Shown one piece after another: positions 23,999 through 37,500 of a DNA stretch of 64,000 nt (positions are counted from its first letter, which is position 1; each line of letters begins with the position of its first letter). Source of the stretch: Blastomussa wellsi. Its lineage: Eukaryota > Cnidaria > Anthozoa > Scleractinia > Plerogyridae. The DNA is taken from contig OX393567.1 of NCBI GenBank assembly GCA_947652115.1, positions 16,779,029-16,843,028 on the forward strand. The letters are read 5' to 3'. Under the pieces are notes generated by a model that searched no databases, was not told the DNA's origin, and was given only the letters and a program-made list of their open reading frames with translations. The position numbers were made by a program, and so were the translations under genes.

Positions 23999-24481
23999 GG
24001 ACTAGACCCAGTCCACCACCGCGGAGTTGATCGTAAGGAAACAAAAGTTTCATGAATGTATCTACAAGCAGTATGTTTGGAAAACATGTTGTATATATGT
24101 AGACAAAAGTTAAATGAAAGGTAAAACAAGTCGTAAATTAAATTAAAACAAGTAGTTTTGTCCGCTATGGGGCGCCATAAAACGCACACGTATTTCCGGC
24201 TATCGCTTGTCTCTGAGATAACCTTGCGTTTGCCTTGCACTTGGTATGGACATCATTTCTTTCGCAGTTTTTTTTTGAATATCGCCCGATACTTAGCCAA
24301 AATCAGACCGTATTCCGCAAGATTGAGAAGGATTGTTGTTTTATTATTCAACAAATTGTCTACGAAGTTTATTTTACAGCTAGAAAAGTTACCGTTATGC
24401 AGCGCTTTGCGATACTTCAGTCGAACTATCGCTACTTAACGGGACGTTTATCACAGGATATCTGTACACATGACGGTTTAT
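23999..24481. other. Upstream region of the JmjC gene
   Basis: The probable promoter side of the JmjC gene; no TATA box recognised. The block TTAGCCAAAATCAGACCGTATTCCGC (24291-24316) and following text recur near 50469-50515, so it is repeat-derived. Confidence 0.45.
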
Positions 24482-24860
24482 GGTCATTTCGCCCGAACTC
24501 AAAGTCGTTTCGCCCGAAAAAGGTCGATTCGCCCGGACCTAAAGTCGTTTCCCCCGAAGTTTTCTTAAAGCAAATTACGGAGTATTCGGTGCATAATTTT
24601 GTCTCATTTCCTATTAAATGTAACAGAAATCCGTTTGCACGATGTGGCTTGTTTTATTTAGTATTTCGAAAAATCAAGCACGTGTGGTAAGTAGATTGCT
24701 GCTTACGAGAATGAGTTCACGAGTCTACGTACAGCTCGTAAGACTCGAGCGACCTGGTCCATAGAGGGGTCCATGGACCAGGTCCATAAAGGGGGTCCAT
24801 GGACCCGGTCCATTCAGGGGTTCCATGGTCCAGACGACTTTGAGATCGGGCGAAACGACC
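24482..24860. mobile_element. Inverted-repeat element with GGTCATTTCGCCCG ends and internal subrepeats
   Basis: Left end carries three iterations of GTCGTTTCGCCCGAA-like sequence; the right end is GACTTTGAGATCGGGCGAAA CGACC. Near the right end a roughly 25-bp subrepeat built on the palindrome GGTCCATGGACC is repeated three times (24757-24833). Confidence 0.85.
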
Positions 24861-25531
24861 TGTTACCCATGACGGATAATAATCGCTTCATGACCATATA
24901 TAGGCAATGCGACAATTTGTTCATTAACAATAGAGTGGCTGCATAAGGAGCTACCCGTTCAGGTCAAAAAATATGGGACACTTTGGGACAACTTCTGGGG
25001 TGCAAGGTATCAAACCAACAACTAGTCAAAGTAGCTTCTCTCCACAGTTATTAGGTGTTTGGTCACCACTGACGAACAATGATTGCCCTTTGGGAATGAG
25101 ACTTAGGGAGATGGTAGAACTGGAAGTATTTAATTTCCACAACTGACAAAAGTCGTGACCAGACAGCTGTTTAATTTCTTTGTTACAAGCTGCCATTGCA
25201 ATGGACAACATATCTGACATTTATTCTGTAATCCTTAGAATAAGAAGTGCCGATAAATACACTAAATAATGTACATCCAGCACAAAACGCTTTGCCCTCC
25301 AAGTCCACAATAAATTCATTACTTGAAAGGAAATAATAATATTAATAATAATAATAATTTGAAGATGAAACAAGCATTTGTAATCCCTAAGAAATATTCT
25401 TTGAATAATATATGCATTATAATTATACCTTAAAAGCTAAATTCATAGATTTTTAAACATCATATCAAGTCAAGTCCTAAAAGGCAATTGAAAACAGGCT
25501 AAACGTGGCCTAACTGCAATATATTATGTCC
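24861..25531. other. 3' flank of Unkempt
   Basis: Probable 3' untranslated region of Unkempt on the minus strand down to the AATAAA at 25220-25225. A minus-strand open frame at 25026-25220 beyond it is not recognised. ATA repeats at about 25338-25360. Confidence 0.45.
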
Positions 25532-28500
25532 TCAAATAGGTATATTTATCAAGGATTTTTGTGCAATTTGAACGTGGCAAGTTGGGCATTCCATTCTCTG
25601 TGAAGCGCATGCCTCGCACATAGTACAATGTAAACATGGAGCTGTCATAATACATCTCTGTTGTTCTTCACAAAGACTGCAAATTAAAGCTACTCTACTG
25701 TACATCACCTGCAAAAGAAACAAAACAGGGTCTTCAACACTTGAATGAGGGGCGGATCCAGGAATTTTTGATAGAGGGGGGTGTCCAAACGGTGATTCAG
25801 TTGAGTGATAATAAGTGATCCTGTCGATGCTATTATTTCATCATCAAACAGGTAGTAAAAACAAAAAAATTCAGTTAGTGAAGGGGGTCTGCCCTCCCCC
25901 CCCCCCCAACCCTCCTCATGGAACCGCCAATGTGAATGTAAAAATTTTCAGAAATGTGTTCATACTATGCACAAAGTCTACCAAAGCCTGTAACTCAGAA
26001 ATGCAAACTGTCACAAAACATAAAGTGTTTATACAGGCTACAGGGTTTTTATGTTTTTGGTATCTTTATATTGCATAAACAAGTATTTCAATTTTGTTCT
26101 TCAATTCTGTCACATTTTTATCACAAAAAGAGCATTAAGGTTACTGTGTCGGCCACACCCAATGAAGATGGCCACAAGTTCCTACTAACAGTTCACTTCA
26201 CTGTTGATTCAGTAGCATAATAAATTGCGAGGGATTTCATCCAAATAATATGTCTGATAGATTTGTTGTTGCGGGGTGTTCAAATACTCCTGACTCAAAA
26301 AGGAATTGCCTGAAGCGATGCTCAACCAAGCTATGAAGCCAAACATTGGGAGCAAGGTCGATCTATTGAGTTCATATTTTTCTGTGCAAAGTGAAATGAC
26401 GTTAAGGTATTTAAAATATTCACGTATGAACTGTGGATGAAGATGAAACTGAGAAATGATCATCACAGTGCTGAAAAAATCCAGGGCTTTAACGGAATTC
26501 GAACACATGACCTCCGCTAATACCGGTGTGATGCTCTACCAACTGAGCTATGAATTTGTGTTCACATTTTCCCGTGCGGCGTGAAATGACATAAGGTAAA
26601 TGAAATAATTCATATGTGAACTGCCAATGAAGATGAAAGTGACAAATGATCATTGAAGTGAAACAATTGGAACAAAGAAGCCTGAAACATTCAGGGCTCA
26701 ACGGCATTCGAACCCGTCATTCATCACGCAATCTATCATGTGGTCAAATTCATTAGGCGTGGCCAAATTGAGAACTTTAACGCTTGTTTTGGGGGTAATA
26801 GTTTTCTACTTATTCTATTCGATAGATTGATTTTTTGTACCGCATTTAGTACACCTACGGAGTTTGATAATATCCTGTTGAAAACTCTGGGAAATATGAT
26901 AGCCCCAAAATGCCAAGATTTAAGAAAAAATGTATGAAAGGGGGCATTCTGTTGCACCCCCATATTTCCAAGAGTTTGTAACCTATTCTTGTCAAATTTG
27001 GCAGGTTCGGTAAACTCGGTACAATAAATCATTTTATGAACAGGGTGTTTGGTCAATAACGTTGTTAAGTAACAGCGAAGTCACTACGGAAACTTAAAAC
27101 CTGTGAAATATTAACAACTCTCTTTCTTGTTTGCTTTGGTCTAATATATTCTCGGATCAGACAATTCAAATAACAAACTTTGGAATCATTTATATGTCAT
27201 TGCCACCTACCTGATTTAATTTTTCTATATCAGAACTAAGCTGCCGATGAATCTGCCTCATTTTTAACAGCGGTAAATCCCTTATGTCTTCCACTGTGTT
27301 GAGTGTGTGAAGGTGAGGGTCACCTTTAATTTCTTCAATTTCTTGTTTTAATCTTGCCACTTGGGACTCCACCTGCATGAAACAAAACGTTTGTACATCA
27401 GTTTGGCAGAACTTTTACATTGGATGAGCCACATCAAAGTCACCTGTCCAGCTTCCATTGCATAATTGCAGGCAATTGTTAACTTATTTCACAACTGTCA
27501 GCTATCTGTATCTCAACTGTCAGCTATCAATACTCTCCAACAGTGCCGTAGCTCCTTGTTAGCAGCCTTAAAAGTTTTTGCATTATATGACCATATAATG
27601 CTGCACATTCCTCTTCTTGCAATCATGCGTCTCAGAGCAAGGAGAAATCGTTCAGTCGTCATATCACACACCAACTCTAAGTGTACCGCACGGGTAACTG
27701 CACATGTGAATAAACAGATATAGACTTTATCACCACTGTCTTTCAAATACAAAGGACTGGCGAAGTCTAGAAGTCAGGAAGTGGTGCCATCCGCTGACCA
27801 AAGGGCTTTGTTTGGTAATGGCGACATATTAGACAGTTCCTCAGTGTCTGACGGACAGTCGATCGTCCTTTGGTCAACCAAAATTTCTGTCACAAAACTG
27901 ACAAAGTGTGTTCAACTCCAGCATCAAGCTCACGGCAGTGAACATCATCAATCAACAACTTAACAACAGGATTGTTAGAAGGCAAGATAATAGGATGCTT
28001 CTCCTCTTCTGGTAACAGTGACTTGTGAATTCTTCCTCCAACACGAAGAAAACCACTAATAGGACAAATAAACGGGTTTAAATTGGCCAGGTTGCTGTCC
28101 GTCACTGTACCATGCCGTTTACTTGACGTAATTTCTTCAGCAAAACTTGCTTCTTGTACATGAGAAATCAACCAATTTTCTGCATTTTGCATCTCTAAAC
28201 CAGTTAAAGGGCTGTCAATTCTTTCCTCTTCTTTCACCTTGAGTTACTAACGAATCTTCTGATCCAAGCAACAGCTCTCAGCAAGCAACTGTACTTGCTG
28301 AACCTTGTGAAGTCAAGGAATGGCTCTTTGGGTTGCACAACACAACTGACACTAGCTTTACTCTTCCTCTCTGGGTCAACAATTTCCCTGGAAGGTTTTG
28401 ACCTCAGATCTTCAGGCCAGGCTGAGGCTGCTCCTCGAATCCAGTGTAAAGTCGAAGAATTGTCTGTCCAACAAACAATGCGGCTTATGGGACAATCGAT

Positions 28501-31500
28501 TGCACCTTTGACATAGGTACAAAGTCTAGCAGTAATTACAGCAGCCATCAATTCTAAATGCGGAAGTGTAATCTTCTCTGATGACTGCCTGATGGGGGAG
28601 ATAGAACACAGGACGCCCATCTGTCGGTGTAACTTCATCGCAAGGTACTTCTTCAGCAACACCATTCTCAACATACTTGTTAATGGCTTCTAGATATGAC
28701 GTAGCTTTCATTGGCTCTTGGAGCAGCTTCTTTTCTAGATTGTACAACCTACTTTCCGCTTGCCGGTAATTGTCTTTCAATGCAACACGATCTTCCTTCC
28801 AAGGTAAGGATACTTAATAGCGACCATCATTGTACGTTAGAGTCTCCTTAAACTTCTTCAAGACCATATCTTCAACATGAGTAGTAGAAACTGAACTTTC
28901 AGCAGGTCTAACACCAATGGAATCCAAATCCCAGAACTTTTGAAGTGTTTCATTCAATTGTTCCTCAACACCAATTTGAACATTCATAGACACAGTGCAT
29001 TCTTGGTCATGACCACCTGTTGGTCCACAGAAGACCCAACCCAAAGTTGTGCGAACTGCAACTGGTTCACTGGAACGCCCTCTTGCAATGTCTCTTGTCA
29101 CAAAGGAATAATAGAAATCCAAACCAATAAGCACACCAATCTCCTGTTCATCTCTAGGGAATTCTTCAGGAAATACTATGTTTCGAAGATGAGACCATCT
29201 TGCTGGATGAATATCCACAGCTTCAGCTGGCCGGCATATTACTGGTGTAGTAAGTGCTTCAATACACTGAGGCTGTCCAGATTTGTCAACAGGTGCCACA
29301 GTAAATGCAACTCTCTTCCGCAAAGCGCTCTTGGCAGCCTCTCCTCCAAATCCAGAGACGGCAATTTTGACACTCTTCCCGTCAAGACCAAGCTCATCAA
29401 TTACACTCTGCCGAACAAACGCTGTTTGAGAACCAGGATCAAAGAAACATCTCACAACTTTTGAACACCCATTCACTCCACACTAAATAGCTGGTACAGT
29501 CTGCAGAATCACCGTTCCACGCGAGCCCACTCCAACAGAATTTGCCACAACTGAAGATGACACAGGAGGACCTGATGAAGAGGATGGTAATTCAGGGGCG
29601 GATTCCACCTTGACTTCTTCCAAGTGAGGTCGAGCTGAATCCTGATGCAGGAGACTGTGATGTCTACCTTGGCAGTGCTTGCATGGAGGCTTCTGGCACA
29701 CTTCAGCTCTATGACCAGATTCAAGGCATCGGAAACACAGGCCCTTAGACGTTGACTTTCTGAACCTTTCTTTCACAGGCAATGACAGAAAACTGACACA
29801 CAACTTCAAACCATGGTTTTTGGAGCAAATGACACACTTGCCCTCTTGCGTTGTCGCACATAATGCAGAGGTGGATGACTTTTGCAAGCGGTTAAACTTG
29901 AAACGGTTCCCACGATTTTCCTTTGCTGGAGCTTTTGAATCAAGAGAAGGAGGTTGGGAAGACTCTTCAGCTCTAATCAGTTGTTCCAAGAAAGTTAACA
30001 GTGTTTTCACTTCTGCACAGTCCTGATTTAGCTATTTCCTCACTGAGCTCCAGTTCCCATTTTTCCACAACTTTGGGCAGCTTGTCCACGATAAGGGGCA
30101 CCAGAACAGGAGCCAAAGTTTCGTAGTTTCGTGCTTCGTAGTCATTATGACTCTCGCACTGAGCATCAATGTCCTCATCTTCCAACATGGTGCACATTGT
30201 GCCTTGTACTTCTTGCAAATCGGTCGACTTACTTGCGATATTATCCTTTAACACTTGAATTCGTATGATTATCAGGTTGTGACAACAGAGCTTCGTCAAT
30301 TGATTTCAACGTGTCGGTAACAGATTTTCTCAGAAATCGTCTCTTTTTCTTGATGGCTTCTAAGTCCTTGGACATTTTCGAACGCTATGTAAAATTTCAC
30401 TGACCTCAAATACTCGAAGAAACACAGTTCCACTTGAGGCACTTGATCAAGGTACTGATGCAATTATACAGATGTGTTTTGGTGCCAATCGCCGATATGC
30501 GAAAATCCACTTCTTCGCAGCAAGAAACACGGAGGTCCTACTCTCCTTTTCGAACGACCATTCGTCGCTACTGTATCTCCAAATCTATGCGGCTCGAAGG
30601 ACCATGAAAATGAACGATTTATTCACTAAAACGCAACGAAAACTTAGGCATTACATTTCATAACTCTCGACCTGAACGTCGAGCAACGTCGAAGTCACAC
30701 TTTCACAACATACACTTGGTCCCAGTGTCCACTCATTCGAAATTAGTCTCCACTCTTACACACGCAATGTGCCTTACACAAAATGAAACGCAGGATATAA
30801 ATTTTCAGTTTGGAACAATCATGTAACGATTACGAAGTGGAAGCCGTTATTGCATGTCAACAAAAGAGAAGTTTGCGACTCAGTGCTCATGTGAGATTTC
30901 AAAATGGTAAACATTGTATGTAAGTGGAGAGCAGAAAGTTACACTTATTCTGAATAAAAGTTTGTGGATATGAAAATCATACTGGCCAAACTGGGTACTC
31001 ACCCAACCGTTTTGACACTTGCCTGGGCGAGCAGGGGAACGCTAATTAACAACCCTGCATACAGTGTTTGCAAGAAAAAGTGCTGTGCAAATTTCCTGCA
31101 CATATAGATTACACTGCTAATGTCCCGCTATTCATCTAGAACAGAATACCAGTATATATCAGAAAGCTTGTTGATAGTTTACCTCTTCCTTTTTCATAAT
31201 AGCTTCTAATTTATCTTGTTCGGCTTCCTTTGCCTTTTTAGCTGATTCTTCAGCTTCCTTTTTCCAAGCATCACAAGCCTGCTTTGCCTGCGCCCACGAC
31301 TCTTCCCAAGATGCCAGCTTGGTCTTGGCAGCCATGAGATCTTCACTGAGTCGCTGAATTTCGCTGGAACTGTTGCTGAGCCCCAAGGGAGAGGACAGCT
31401 GGGGAGAGCCTAATGACTTGGGTGAATGGAGTTGAGCTGTGAGTGGATCCAATACAGAAGAATGTAGGCTACTGCCTCTTACTAATGGACTGGCACGGTA

Positions 31501-34500
31501 AGGATTGGAGCCCTGTGAAACAAAACATGCTGTGCTGTGAGACAAAGGTACAAAACCAAACCAAACCAACCAAACCAAAGGGAAATTTCTAGCAGCTACT
31601 ATAAAGCTGCAAGAGTAATACCCCCACACCCAATCCAAAGTAGTGACCCACAAAAAGTATCTATGATATCTTATCCCAAAATGTGCTTAAGTAAACCCCA
31701 GGGAACATTTTCAAATGTAGCAAACTCAAGTGAAATTTAACTTACAATGTTAATACCAGTGGGTAATACTTCTATCTTTTATTACGCAAATCAGTACATT
31801 TTGTTTCCTAGTTTTTGGCCAAGTTCACATTTTATTTGTGGGTGATGTACATTTTGTCGCTTAAAGACAAGACTTATATCAAGGAAGCATGATTACCGGT
31901 AGATTCACACTCTGGGCAACATGGTATGAGCCACTTGAAGTGGTGGACATAGATACAATGCAACTTTCCACTATTCTTTCCTCTTTAAATAAATTAGTCT
32001 ATGCATGATTCCCTGGTTTCCCTTAACCCCCCTTGTTGACTGTTCTGCATTTGCAAAGTCTAAAAAGTAAAGTCTGCATACAAGCCTAGTGGCCCACCAG
32101 GCCAGAGTTTATCCTGGTTTCCTTAGCATCAAGCGGCTAGGAGTATTTCTACTCCCCCCTGAATGGGATGCTAGTCCATTGCAGGGTTACCTCCCAGTAG
32201 GATATATAAGAAGGGGCAATAATACTAACTCAAGATACATGTAAGTACAAATAGGACAGCATTGTGCTCTTCTTTTAAAAAGGAGCTTAAAATTGTTGAA
32301 GTAGATGTTGTTATAGCATTACCTTTTGTCCAGAAATAGAGCTATAAGAAGAAGAAAACTGTCCTAATGGTGAGGTGGGTGATTGTGTGAATGGTTGAGG
32401 TGAGCCAGCTTCAGCTGCCCCTGGAATTGTAACAGGTGCAGAGCACATTGGAGTTATGTTCAGCGCTGACAGGGATTCTCCTAGTGTTGATGACACTGGA
32501 GAGGCATTATTGAGCTCCTTCTCTAATTCAGTGACGTCAAAGTCATCTAGGTTAAGGTCGTCTAGTGCGCTCTCTACCACAGACTCTACCGTGTCAGCTG
32601 CAGGATAGAATGGCGGAGCATTGGCAGACACAGAGGATAGATTGGATGAGGTCGAACTGGGTATGGAAAAGGCCTGTCTTGTTCCAACAATGTTCTGGAA
32701 TGAACAACAAAATAACCAAGCTGCAGTCTCCACAGCAGGACACAAGAAAAAAAGAATTGTAAAAGAATTAAGGAAATTAAAGTTATTAAGAATGTACCTG
32801 CTTCCTTCTGGCTTTCTCCAGGTCATCTAAAGTTGGATCATTTTCAATGGACAAAAGCTGTTTTCTGATGTAAGCCTAAAAAAAAACAAGGTAGGAATTA
32901 TTTTGTAGAACACTGAAAAATGTGTGGCCATTGTCTGGCTTCTCTTTTCTCTTACTGAATAGGATCATGAATCATTCTCCTACAAGTTGTCTCTATCTAC
33001 AGTTCCTGCTAACATACCTTCAAATAAAACACTTCCAAATGAGAGAAAAGATATTTTTGTAAACATTTCCTTGTGAGTCTAATCAGAACCGTCAGAAGAT
33101 TGAAATCCTTTAAAAACCACTGCTACAATCTCTGTCACAGGTAATTGCTACATGCTAACAGAAAGATCGCACAAGTGTTGCAACATTTGAGACAGTGATG
33201 AGTGACATTTGAGTTCTGGAGGGGGGAAATGAAATAGTTCATTACTCCTGGAAACTGGGGGTTGAAGTGCAAGTTAGACAGAAAACATGGGAATTCTCCA
33301 TAAACAACATCAGAATATGAGGCACATAAAACAGTATTTTATTAACCAACCTGTTGCTCATCCTCTCTACTCCCACTTCGTTCAGAACGCTCAGAACCAG
33401 GAGCTTTTGGATACAAACTACAAGGAGTGGAAGGTTCACTGGAGTAGGAGCCCCCTGATGATGTTGACATGGACCGTGTAGGTTTGCTGACTGACTGCAC
33501 TAGACTTGCTGCCAAACTTACTCCATCATCAATAGGACTAAGGGGTGATGAAGGCATTGAATAATACTATGAACAAGCAGGAGAAAAAATGCAATGTACT
33601 TAGTGAGAATCAGCAGTTCTAATCACTAGCCAAACTGCTAGTAAGAGTAATAGTATGGACAAGACAAGCCTCGGAGACGAGCAGTGTCAATCAATCTGGC
33701 AGACAGTAAAAGAAATATGTTTATGCCAACCAATGCTATCTTGTGTTGTTGGTTAATCTCCAACCCAGATGTTGACTCACTTCGTGGGAAACATCTGGCC
33801 AAGTCCACTCACTTTGCCTGTCTAATTGGTTAATGAACTGCATCATCATTTGTGTGCAGATGATACAAATGTTGTCTTGCACGCACTCACATACATGAGC
33901 TGGGAAGAAAATATAGCGGCTTTCTAAGCTTCATTTAAAACGCTTCCATCTCTTAAACGTTTCTTAAGTGAATTAGCTACGGAAAAAGTTTAACATTCAA
34001 GCTTGTAAGTACCAAAGTTTGTCAGTAACCATGTATTTCAATGAGATGTGTGAAACAACTTCGCAAATCTAACTCGGACAGCTAGCTTGTACACGTCAAA
34101 TACAGCGCACACCTTTTTTTATCACCACCATTAACAGCTACACTGAGGATTTGAATTTATTAGCAGAACACGAGTGTCAACTTGTTTTCTTCCCCAACTC
34201 TATCTCAGTACTGTGGTACTAGTTTTTTCCTGTATAGTAAAGTAGTTCATGACCTATCTATAATGCCTAAGTGAGCTTTCCATCCTCTTATATTAACGAG
34301 CATGCATAGTGGCATCGTGTGTAAGATTTATGACACATTTGATGCAAGCAAAATTGGCTTTTACCAGATGTTCTCTCCCAAGGGTTGAGAAGATCTGGGT
34401 ACGAGATTAGCTGCAAGTTTCCCTGGACCAACTCTAGGGGTGTGGAAAACACTCAAGGAAATAACCTCGAAATAATTATGTTTCTGTTTCGTGTTCTCTG

Positions 34501-37500
34501 AAACCAATGTAAGCTTTTCTATAGGTCAGTGGACATCCCGCAACCTGATAAGGTAACTGCACCCGATATCCCACCCTTGATATTTCTCATATCCTGGAAC
34601 CATATCTATGCGAGACTGTCAATGTTCCATAATGAGTTTTCAAGGCTTTTGCAAACCATGACTTATTGGAAGGCGTTAAAGTAACATACCTGACTAAAAC
34701 TCTGTTCACCATTAGCTTCTCTGGTGGTCACTGTGTCCTCTGTGGAAAGTGAAATTATTATTGATTAAAGTGCACCTAACCCCAAAATATTTTTTTGCTA
34801 GAATAAATCTTTGCACCGATTTGAAACGCATTGCACCTTTTTACCAAATTCTGACTATTTATAGCATTCAAAAGTTACGATAAACTGTGCATCATTTGTT
34901 CCACGACCGAGTCAGAAGTGGCGTGGGTCTATTCCCGATTTGACGTCACAAACTGATTTGCATGCATGTTTACAAAGACTTGATGGGATGCAAATCATTT
35001 TGTGACGTCAAATCAGGAATCGACCAACGCCCCTTCTGACTCGGTCATGGAACAAATGATGCACAGTTTTTCATAACGTTTGAATGCTATAAATAGCCAG
35101 AATTTGGTAAAAAGGAGAAACGAAAGGTGCAATGTGTTTCAAACTGGTGCAAAGGTATACTTTAGCAAAAAAAAATATTTTGAGGTTAGGTGCACCATAA
35201 ATTCCATATTCAATGAGGTACTTGACCAACTCTCCAAGTGTATTTTTTTCCTTAATAGCCATGAAGGATTTTCATCCAATACCAGGGCTGCAAAATTTGC
35301 AAACTTTTTGCCTGATTAAGTAACCATTTTGATCAGAGAAAACAGAAACTAGATCAGACGTCACATTACAGAACTACTTGATAACGTGTTGTTAATGCAA
35401 AGCAATGGCGTTTGAATTGGAAGGTAAACTGAAACTGAAACTTTAATGAACGCTCCCATGACGGGTCTTTTGGTGATCAATACAAATTATGTTGAAAACC
35501 TAAAATAAATCAAGATATGTATTGAAATGAAAGAAAATGGAGGTCACCGACTTCGTTTTGGATATAACACGCCCAGGAGAAACACCCTAAATCTGAAAAC
35601 TCATGCTTCGTTGAAAAATATGGCTACAGTGTCTGCAAGCCCAAAAATATTGTAAATAAATCTCTGAATCGAACATGTCTATGCCAAAGTGGACCCATTA
35701 AGTGAATTTATTCAACTGGTGTGATTCATTAAATAAGAAATTTCCATTTGGCTACTACCTTTCCACTCCCCTAACAACCGCTAGATGGCAGGATTCAAAG
35801 TCGCGTGGGCAGAAAACTTCCCACATTGATTTTTTGTTCATTTTTTGACAATCTGCCGAGAATTGTAAATAAAATCAGATCATGGGGAAAAAGTAGGGGT
35901 CACCGGCCATTTAAGAGAGTATACTACAAGCAAAGTTAATGCAGAGAGTTCTGGCCCTTTGTTTTCCTCCTAAGCGCGTGCGCTTGATGCATGACATGGC
36001 ATGACATTGCAACATGAGTAGCATGCACAGTAATGATGTGCATAAACAATTAGCATGAACGTCCTGAAACAAGAAGTTCCTGTATAAAAGGGGCCCGGCC
36101 TGGCCATTCTCACGCTCAGTTGTCAGTCAACCATCAAAATGTAAACACACAACAAACAACCCAGGTTTCATAAGGAAAGTTACTGGGAAAATGTGTTTCA
36201 TTTTTGCTGAGAATGTTATGAAAAACATTAGCAAGCTATATCTTATTTTTTCCAGTTTATTTTTTAGTTTCATGAGATTTTGAAGCATGTTTAGTTTGCA
36301 GGACGCTTGACTCTTCAACACGTGAGGAATGCAAGAGTACAAATTTGCATTTCCGCCCGAAAGGTGTGAGATGTGGGAGGGGCTATCCCTTTTATAGTGG
36401 AACTTCTTGTTTGAGGTCTTTATCTAAGCTGTTCCATAAGAATTGTCTGGACGTTCTGTCTGACGACAGAAGAAATTAGCAATTTTTGGTCGGCCATTAT
36501 CTGATGTCCAACTGTCATTTGCAGCCGTTCAGTACTGTCACACTGCTTCACCTATCCAGTGGATGGTTCCAGTGAGGGGGGCCAACAAATATATAGGTTC
36601 TCAGCAAATTATCTTTGCATTTTAAAACAATTTGCTTGGCCAAGCTGTATATTGTATGTCCAATAATATTGGACTACTTAAATCTACGTTATTATGTAAA
36701 CTAAGTTTTTCCGTTTTCCAGTATATTTGTAATTTATTGTGATTTGTCTTTTCTATTATGTTTCTCATGCACACCTTGTCCCACCTCGACTAACTTTGAG
36801 GCTATTTGCGGGACAAGCCCTTCTACTATTCTTATATATCTGTAAATAAAACAATACATCAAGTTCATTTGACAACAAGTACTTACGATCTACATGAGCA
36901 AAAGCACAGAAAGGTCCCCTGGGACAATAGCCTGTCTGCTGCATGTCATTACATTTTGTTGACTTGTATATCTGTCAAATAACACATCATAAAACACAAT
37001 GAGCTTGTTAAGAAATAAACAAATCAATCAATCAATAAAAAATGCCTAACAAAGGCAGGGCTGGCTGGAAATAAGTTATTTCCGTGAAAGGATATGTGCC
37101 TGACCAAGTCACCATTTTGATCGGACAAAACTACATTGAGAAGGCAAACAGAATTCAGTGCTCTCCCTAGTTTTCAGCAGAGCAGGTAAAAGAACTTTTC
37201 AAACTGGTAAAGAAATTCTTGACTAGTGAATCATAGTGAACCAAGGCTGTTGTTGAAAGGGGTACGTTTCCTTTAGCTTACATTAAGTACTATTTGAAAA
37301 CAAATTGGCAATCTCATTTCATTTTGGCCACAATTTTCTTCTGCCTTCAAAACTCAACATTTACAATAGTGTGGTTGAAGGGCTATGTCCTCCAAACTTC
37401 GTTTAATATGTCATCTGGATTTTGGAAAACCTAATGCCCATTGGAAGAATTTCACAACGAAAGCTGCCTTTGCCTCCACTACATGTGAGCTACACGTACA

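Noticed and set aside
25026..25220. Minus-strand frame as an extra Unkempt exon
   Set aside because: The RING exon already ends with a stop at 25532 and the AATAAA at 25220-25225 precedes this frame; its text does not match Unkempt.
26487..26562. Possible tRNA gene with A and B boxes
   Set aside because: No acceptor stem and no clean anticodon arm; it is followed by a repeated body shared with the adjacent copy, so it is a SINE head.
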